This document shows, one piece after another, positions 6,801-8,557 of a stretch of DNA of 8,557 nucleotides (its first letter is position 1; each line of letters opens with the position of its first letter). The notes beneath the pieces are model-generated. The model had not been told where the DNA came from, did no database searches, and was given only the letters and a program-made list of their open reading frames with translations. This DNA comes from an uncultured bacterium (GTDB taxonomy: Bacteria > Planctomycetota > Phycisphaerae > Phycisphaerales > SM1A02). Made by a program: the position numbers and the translations under genes. The DNA is taken from NCBI GenBank assembly GCA_903938205.1, contig CAJACJ010000478.1, positions 1 through 8,557 of the forward strand, written 5' to 3'.

Positions 6801-7008
6801 TGATGACTTGGAAATTAGCGCGGTTGTTACTGCAACGCCATGTCCAGCCGACCTTGATGGTGACAGTGAAGTTGGACCAAGCGATTTGGGTCTCATGCTG
6901 ATTGATTTCGGTTCATGCCCATCTTGCCCAGGCGATCTTGATGGCGACAGTGAAGTTGGCCCATCCGATGTGGGTCTTGCTCTGCTTGAATTCGGCGCCT
7001 GCCCATAA
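3832..7008 (+). CDS. Secreted lysyl endopeptidase-like serine protease with P-domain and dockerin-like tail
   Basis: This 1058-residue exported S1 protease resembles Achromobacter protease I (API). A signal peptide is visible at 1-33, with hydrophobic core about 15-28 and ALA-Q at the cut. A propeptide runs to about 215. The catalytic domain (about 216-475) opens with SGSCNVDVVC, as mature API does. H270 (TAYHCG), D325 (SDFTL) and S408 (GSSGSP) form the triad. D436 in ITSDYYG matches the API Asp that selects Lys, and H424 in GQLHGG is also kept. The API Trp169 position looks unconserved. Two 112-residue beta-sandwich repeats follow (476-587, 588-699), sharing a VGGPF word. Next come a proprotein-convertase P-domain (about 701-822; HTYIGDLYVELLSP, HNRTGSG), a jelly-roll/MAM-like region (about 827-1000; GWNIDDLEI) and two Ca-loop repeats (1004-1058). 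It probably cleaves after Lys outside the cytoplasm. The triad assignment is secure; specificity is inferred. It is a single-gene unit with its own ribosome binding site and terminator. Confidence 0.92.
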   Translation: MSDNSNAFATISKKLCGVVFAASVALIGNSALAQVFEDTIPTKPTAAAFEMPTIKEVEKVDVAKLNMADIANEDLIRSARVEAPRYAIPNVVNISPTTSGTWENVIDQSGALRSVWRLRVGCDNAVSMNLGFTNYHLPRGAALYIYTSDMKHVIRPFTEADNADHGQLWTPPLPGNEIVIELTVERDLEREVQLTLGSINAGYLNFSEIANVIDKSGSCNVDVVCSQGDGWRDEISTVAAISTGGSLFCTGFMVNNVRQDLAPYFMTAYHCGVTASNAASLVAFWNYENTTCRTPGSSASSGTGDGVLTKFNTGSTFKAGSSASDFTLVRLSSSPNAAWYVNFAGWNATGAEATASCGIHHPNVQEKRISFDTNASTTTSYSGTTSPGDGTHVRVTQWEVGTTEGGSSGSPIFNQLHQVIGQLHGGSASCTSITSDYYGKFSVSWNGGGTAATALKTWLDPDNTGTLSVNTLSTKGLTVTPSTAVTHSGLVGGPFSSLPYTYTLSNSTATAVNYRVALTNNIGLLINGGTSNLTGSVPAAGSVVVTVTAGSALNASAAGIYAEDIVFTDLGSGVARTVRHTVEIGQTGFTATPATGLSTGGAVGGPFAGSVTYTVTNSKSAPVTVNVSADASWISIDGSAAPTSFTLATAGATRTVTVAIAAGANSLAAGIYSGNVTFAKSDGTTPTTRSVALDVGRTVYSATDCPITVADNSTNYSYITVYDNVCIADVDVNLNVSHTYIGDLYVELLSPSGTTVILHNRTGSGTDNIVATYNDDGAGTLPAGALSDFDFSQSAGVWRLRVSDQASTDTGVLNSWSLRIGAVAGSCPVQTVVYSEPLSSNPGWTTTGLWAFGTPVGTAVTTGGADPKAGFTGTNVYGYNNVGTGEYENSLVERNLTTTAFNCTGLTGVKVSFQRWLNVESSTYDHAYFKISTDGTNWTTLYQNSASVSSTSWSKVSYAISAIADNQPTVYFRWVMGTTDTSVQYTGWNIDDLEISAVVTATPCPADLDGDSEVGPSDLGLMLIDFGSCPSCPGDLDGDSEVGPSDVGLALLEFGACP
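6850..6977 (+). repeat. Internal 84-base repeat encoding dockerin-like Ca loops
   Basis: Two copies of a 44-base segment (6850-6893 and 6934-6977) are spaced exactly 84 bases apart. They include an identical 14-mer, GACAGTGAAGTTGG, at 6862 and 6946. Both encode DLDGDSEVGPSD, an EF-hand-type loop with acidic residues at positions 1, 3, 5 and 12. The high nucleotide identity suggests a recent duplication or ongoing homogenisation. Confidence 0.85.
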
Positions 7009-7035
7009 GGCCAGCGCCACCTGGATTGATCTCAC

Positions 7036-7070
7036 ACTGGCGGTCCGCAAGGACCGCCAGTTTTATTTTT
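7036..7070 (+). terminator. Intrinsic terminator of the protease gene
   Basis: CTGGCGGTCC (7037-7046) and GGACCGCCAG (7051-7060) form a perfect 10-base-pair GC-rich stem, extended to 11 by an A-T pair at 7036/7061. The loop is GCAA, a stable GNRA-type tetraloop. TTTTATTTTT follows at 7061-7070. It lies 28 bases after the stop codon at 7008. The opposite strand has no T-run after the stem, so it should act only on + transcripts. Confidence 0.95.
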
Positions 7071-7168
7071 AAGCCATGTACAGAGTTGGTTTGTGATCTC
7101 AACGAATTGAATTCATTGTGTTCGATTGAAGTCAACACCACTCCGGAATCAAGAGCGGAACTGGTTGA

Positions 7169-8002
7169 TCATTCGTCGACATGGTCGCGCGCGTGCAGCG
7201 CGGCCATTTGTTGCACGTACGGTTTAATCTGAGGATCCGTGCGGATTTGAAATTCCTCAAATGGTCCATCAAAGAAAACTTTTCCCGCGTGCAACATGAC
7301 AATGCGCGGGGCGAGCCGCCGCAATAATTCAGTGTCGTGGGTCACAACAACACTGGTGCGCGCCACGCCCAGCGATGGCATGGCGCGGTGGGTGCTGTCA
7401 ATCAGCGAATGAATGGTGCCGCACATTTCTGGATCAAGTCCAGAGGTTGGCTCGTCATAGAACACAAGCACTGGATCCATGACAAGCGCGCGCGCAATAG
7501 CCAAGCGTTTCGCCATTCCACCGGACAAAGACTCGCGGTCGCTGTTCATGATTTGGTCTGGGTTCAATCCAACATCAAGCAGCGCCTTGTGCGCCAAAGG
7601 CTCGATTTGCGCGTCGGTCATATCCTTGATTTCTTTTGGCCAGAACGCCAAATTGAAATACACGGTTCCGCTCAGCAAAGCGTTGCGTTGAAACACAACC
7701 GCCCAGTGCACGCGCAGTTGATCAAGTTGATCGTCTGTGAGTTTGGCAACATCACACAGCGGGGAATTCGCAACCTCATGGTCGGCAATCAGAACGCGAC
7801 CAGAGTCCGCGCCGAAATGCCCCGTGATTGTTTTCAGTAGCACGGTTTTTCCACAGCCGCTTCCGCCAACAATGGCCACCAATTCACCACGGCGAATTTT
7901 TAAATTCACGCCCGACAAAACTGGATGTGTGCCGAATGATTTGTGCAGATCTTCCACAACAATTTCAAAGTGATCGCTGGAATTGGGTGTAGAAATTGTC
8001 AT
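7169..8002 (-). CDS. mlaF: ABC transporter ATP-binding protein, MlaF/Ttg2A-like
   Basis: This 277-residue ABC ATPase closely resembles MlaF/Ttg2A, the cytoplasmic motor of MCE-type phospholipid transporters that maintain outer membrane asymmetry. All motifs are present: Walker A GGSGCGKT at 46-53 (K52), Q-loop Q105 in VFQRNALL, signature LSGGM at 159-163, Walker B VLVFYDEP with D183/E184, D-loop SGLDP, and the switch His H222 in VVVTHD. The FQRNALLSGTVYFNLAFW region and the tail (GKVFFDGPFEEFQ, then DPQIKPYVQQM) fit the Mla branch better than amino-acid or drug importers. The gene starts 30 bases after the cysC stop on the same strand, with no clear Shine-Dalgarno. MlaE-type permease and MlaD-type MCE genes are not downstream, where the convergent protease gene lies, so they must be elsewhere if present. 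No intrinsic terminator is seen after its stop. The ATPase call is certain; the lipid-transport role is inferred. Confidence 0.88.
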   Translation of the reverse strand: MTISTPNSSDHFEIVVEDLHKSFGTHPVLSGVNLKIRRGELVAIVGGSGCGKTVLLKTITGHFGADSGRVLIADHEVANSPLCDVAKLTDDQLDQLRVHWAVVFQRNALLSGTVYFNLAFWPKEIKDMTDAQIEPLAHKALLDVGLNPDQIMNSDRESLSGGMAKRLAIARALVMDPVLVFYDEPTSGLDPEMCGTIHSLIDSTHRAMPSLGVARTSVVVTHDTELLRRLAPRIVMLHAGKVFFDGPFEEFQIRTDPQIKPYVQQMAALHARDHVDE

Positions 8003-8032
8003 TGGTTGCGGAGCTAAAAAACTAACAGAATT

Positions 8033-8557
8033 TTAGATTGCAAGCAGTTGCAACAAATGTTTCACGGCTTTGGGCACGCTTGTGGCGGCACTGTCAATGG
8101 TGGCTTGTGGCGCGGTCGGCGGCTCATACGGACTTCCAATTCCAGAAAGATTTGGAAGCAATCCGGCGCGTGCCTTGCGGTACAGACCCTTCGCATCTCG
8201 CTTCTCGCATTCTTGCAGCGAGGTGCTGACATGCACTTCAACAAATCGATCAGTACCAATGAGTTCGCGCGCCATCTCACGCTCTGCGTGAAACGGCGAA
8301 ATGAAACTGGTCAGCACAATCAGTCCCGCGTCGCTCATCAGTTTGGCAACTTCCGCGACGCGGCGAATATTTTCAACGCGATCGGCGTCGGTAAAGCCAA
8401 GATTTTTATTCAAGCCTTGGCGAATGTTGTCACCGTCCAAAATAAATGTGTGTTTGCCGCGCTCGTGCAGCGCGATTTCCAGAGCGTTGGCAATAGTGCT
8501 TTTCCCGCTGCCAGAAAGACCGGTGAACCAAACCACTTTTCCCGGGTGGCCGTTCAT
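8033..8557 (-). CDS. cysC: Adenylylsulfate (APS) kinase, 5' end at window edge
   Basis: APS kinase phosphorylates adenosine 5'-phosphosulfate with ATP to give PAPS, the second step of sulfate activation in the cytoplasm. The 174 visible residues contain the P-loop GLSGSGKST at 13-21, DGDNIRQGLN at 41-50 (APS binding), the RxxNIRR segment at 60-66, SFISPF at 84-89 with the Ser that is phosphorylated in some homologues, and KGLYRKARAG near the lid. The first visible codon is ATG at the last three bases of the window. Family members usually have about 20-30 residues before the matching (L)NGHxG stretch, so this Met is probably internal. The gene may begin further right, or be the C-terminal half of a CysN-CysC fusion; the window cannot decide. 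It is followed by the mlaF-like gene after 30 bases, probably in one transcript. Confidence 0.92.
   Translation of the reverse strand: MNGHPGKVVWFTGLSGSGKSTIANALEIALHERGKHTFILDGDNIRQGLNKNLGFTDADRVENIRRVAEVAKLMSDAGLIVLTSFISPFHAEREMARELIGTDRFVEVHVSTSLQECEKRDAKGLYRKARAGLLPNLSGIGSPYEPPTAPQATIDSAATSVPKAVKHLLQLLAI

Noticed and set aside
7036..7061. Bidirectional terminator for both convergent genes
   Set aside because: The stem is symmetric, but only the + strand has a T-run after it. On the - strand the bases after the stem (complement of 7035 downward) are not T-rich.
7071..7168. Small gene or regulatory RNA between the convergent genes
   Set aside because: No open frame with a start signal and no stable hairpin other than the terminator just before it was found by eye.
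7337..7840. 167-codon open frame on + strand
   Set aside because: It lies wholly antisense to the MlaF-like gene, whose motifs are intact. The translation resembles no family and is rich in His, Arg and Gln, as expected of a shadow frame.
1..8557. CRISPR array, tRNA, rRNA or insertion sequence
   Set aside because: No regularly spaced identical repeats, cloverleaf-like segments, rRNA-like stretches, transposase motifs or terminal inverted repeats were seen on reading both strands.

Overview
The window looks like a chromosomal segment of a Planctomycetota bacterium, probably Phycisphaerae. The grounds are a signal peptidase I with a very large insertion before its last conserved box, an exported enzyme ending in the Cys-bracketed dockerin-like tail (CPADLDGD... 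/ CPGDLDGD...) frequent in that group, and start codons that mostly lack a Shine-Dalgarno sequence. This assignment rests on family resemblance recalled from memory, not on a search. Base composition looks uniform, and I see no tRNA, rRNA, transposase, integrase or CRISPR array.

Left block, all on +. It holds the 3' part of a PSP1/RicT-family gene (1-795, 5' end outside the window), signal peptidase I (960-2633), a small two-helix PGPGW-type membrane protein (2682-2990) and an EVE-domain protein (3009-3515). The gaps between the last three genes are only 48 and 18 bases, so lepB, the membrane gene and the EVE gene are probably one transcript. A 316-base non-coding stretch follows (3516-3831). 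It is C-rich in its first part and AT-rich in its second, and carries a small inverted repeat and a good ribosome binding site.

Middle block. One gene (3832-7008, +) encodes a 1058-residue secreted multidomain serine protease of the lysyl endopeptidase (Achromobacter protease I) type. Its order is signal peptide, propeptide, S1 catalytic domain, two tandem 112-residue beta-sandwich repeats, P-domain, a jelly-roll-like domain and a duplicated calcium-loop/dockerin tail. The catalytic triad and the Lys-specificity Asp are visible. A textbook intrinsic terminator (7036-7070) ends the gene.

Right block, on -. An APS kinase gene (cysC, 5' end cut by the window edge) is followed after 30 bases by an MlaF/Ttg2A-like ABC ATPase (8002 to 7169). 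These genes converge on the protease gene. No permease or substrate-binding partner for the ATPase lies in the window.

Most genes are housekeeping or envelope functions: protein export processing, lipid transport ATPase and sulfate activation. The accessory-looking part is the protease, which would itself be exported and could be matured by a signal peptidase such as the one encoded upstream. I do not see an undescribed multigene system. The points most worth checking are the architecture of the protease and its Cys-clamped tail, the lectin-like insert in the signal peptidase, and the conserved Lys at the predicted pro-mature junction.
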